Shown here: in pieces, positions 4,930-5,659 of the stretch
How the letters are laid out: the number at the start of each line of letters is the position of its first letter
Position numbering within the stretch: the first letter of the stretch is position 1
NCBI GenBank assembly: GCA_005798965.1
Contig: SYIB01000122.1
Coordinates: forward strand, 1-5,659
Length of the DNA: 5,659 bases
Direction: 5' to 3'
Origin: Planctomycetia bacterium
Lineage (GTDB): Bacteria; Planctomycetota; Phycisphaerae; Phycisphaerales; SM1A02
Translations under genes and position numbers: made by a program
The notes under the pieces: model-generated
What the model was told of the DNA's origin: nothing
What the model saw: only the letters and a program-made list of their open reading frames with translations
The model's database searches: none

Positions 4930-5659
4930 ATGCTTGTCCTGGGCATCGAGACCAGTTGCGACGAAACCGCCGCCAGCGTGGTCGAGTACACCGCGGGTGC
5001 ACTGCGCGTGCGCTCCAGCGTGGTCGCCAGCCAGGAAGCGCTGCACGCGCCATACGGCGGCGTGGTGCCAGAACTCGCAAGCCGCGCCCATCTGTCCTGC
5101 ATCGTGCCCACGCTCGAGCGCGCGCTGCAGGATGCCGGGGTGCGATGGTCCGGCCTCGACCGCGTGGGCGTGGCCTCCTGTCCCGGCCTCATTGGCAGCC
5201 TGCTCGTGGGCGTGAGTGCTGCCAAGGGCGTGGCGTGGTCGCTGGGCAAGCCGGTCGTGCCGGTCGATCATGTGGTCGCGCATCTGGCGGCGTGCCTGCT
5301 CGATCGGCCCATGCCTGCATGGCCGGCGCTCGGCCTGGTCGCCAGCGGCGGCCACACGAGTGTGTTCCGCATGGACGGACCGACGGAGCCTGCACTGATC
5401 GGCTGGACGATCGACGATGCGATCGGCGATGCCTTCGACAAGGCTGCGGCCGTGCTCGGGCTCGGCTACCCGGGTGGCCCGCGGATCGAACGCGAGGCCG
5501 AGGGCGGCGACCCGCAGGCCGTGCGGCTGCCGAGTGCATTCCTGCGCCGCGATGGGGTGCAGTTCTCCTTCAGCGGCCTGAAGACTGCGCGGCTCTACGC
5601 TGCGCGCGGCGGGCCCGGCACGGCGCGCCGTCCGGCACCGCTTGTGCCGGCGCTCACCC
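4930..5659 (+). CDS. tsaD: tRNA t6A biosynthesis protein TsaD (3' partial)
   Basis: TsaD (YgjD/Kae1/Gcp family, ASKHA fold) transfers the threonylcarbamoyl group from TC-AMP to A37 of ANN-decoding tRNAs, working with TsaB and TsaE in bacteria. The first 243 residues of a protein usually about 340 long are present; the frame is open to the window end. Visible signatures are LGIETSCDETAA (4-15), YGGVVPELASRAH (42-54), CPGLIGSLLVGVSAAKG (84-100), the metal-binding pair H114 and H118 in DHVVAHLAA, VASGGHTSVF (137-146), IDDAIGDAFDKAA (161-173), LGYPGGP (178-184) and FSFSGLKT (212-219). The distal metal-binding Asp lies beyond the window. C84 replaces the Gly usual in the GPGL loop. It is divergent from hflX across 48 bp. 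Confidence 0.97.
   Translation, partial: MLVLGIETSCDETAASVVEYTAGALRVRSSVVASQEALHAPYGGVVPELASRAHLSCIVPTLERALQDAGVRWSGLDRVGVASCPGLIGSLLVGVSAAKGVAWSLGKPVVPVDHVVAHLAACLLDRPMPAWPALGLVASGGHTSVFRMDGPTEPALIGWTIDDAIGDAFDKAAAVLGLGYPGGPRIEREAEGGDPQAVRLPSAFLRRDGVQFSFSGLKTARLYAARGGPGTARRPAPLVPALT

Noticed and set aside
4882..5355. Long upstream extension of the hflX frame on the minus strand
   Set aside because: It is antisense to the clearly conserved tsaD 5' half, gives His/Ala/Arg-rich low-quality sequence, and the GTG at 4881 has a well-placed TAGAAT box.
1..5659. CRISPR array, insertion sequence, prophage or toxin-antitoxin module
   Set aside because: No regularly spaced direct repeats, transposase motifs, terminal inverted repeats, integrase or paired small genes were found on either strand.

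Overview
The window is 5,659 bases of GC-rich, densely coded bacterial chromosome with six protein-coding genes and one tRNA gene. There is no sign of phage, insertion sequences or CRISPR. The taxon cannot be fixed from the sequence. High GC, a stand-alone GspE/MshE N-terminal domain protein, a tRNA without an encoded CCA and several apparently leaderless genes would suit a planctomycete such as Phycisphaerae, but this is a low-confidence guess.

Layout. (1) 1-788, plus: the 3' part of a YafV-type carbon-nitrogen hydrolase (omega-amidase), whose start lies before the window. (2) 882-1571, plus: an unrecognised protein with its own promoter and Shine-Dalgarno site; its core faintly resembles region 2 of a sigma factor. 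(3) 1603-1675, plus: tRNA-Phe(GAA), with a likely promoter inside the 3' end of the preceding gene, followed by a strong GC-rich hairpin. (4) 1730-2263, minus: a small stand-alone GspE/MshE N-terminal domain protein with one intact and one degraded c-di-GMP-type motif. (5) 2383-3375, plus: an uncharacterised protein with a possible PD-(D/E)XK-like core. (6) 3322-4881, minus: the GTPase HflX, whose 3' end overlaps gene 5 by 54 bp. (7) 4930-5659, plus, running off the window: TsaD, the t6A-modification protein, divergent from hflX across 48 bp.

How the genes relate. tRNA-Phe, HflX (ribosome rescue and splitting) and TsaD (tRNA t6A37) all serve translation, but on different strands and from separate promoters, so this is not one operon. 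The amidase belongs to metabolite repair. Genes 2, 4 and 5 have no demonstrated link to them.

The most useful non-gene signal is a repeated start architecture. Three genes without a Shine-Dalgarno site (gene 5, hflX, tsaD) each have a TAGRMT hexamer exactly 7 nt before the start codon, as expected for leaderless transcripts. Two further promoters have a -35 box and 16-nt spacing: one before gene 2 and one before tRNA-Phe. I see no clear novel defence or mobile system. The best leads are the HflX insertion between G4 and G5, the possible nuclease-like gene 5, the c-di-GMP-like domain protein and the odd N-terminus of gene 2.
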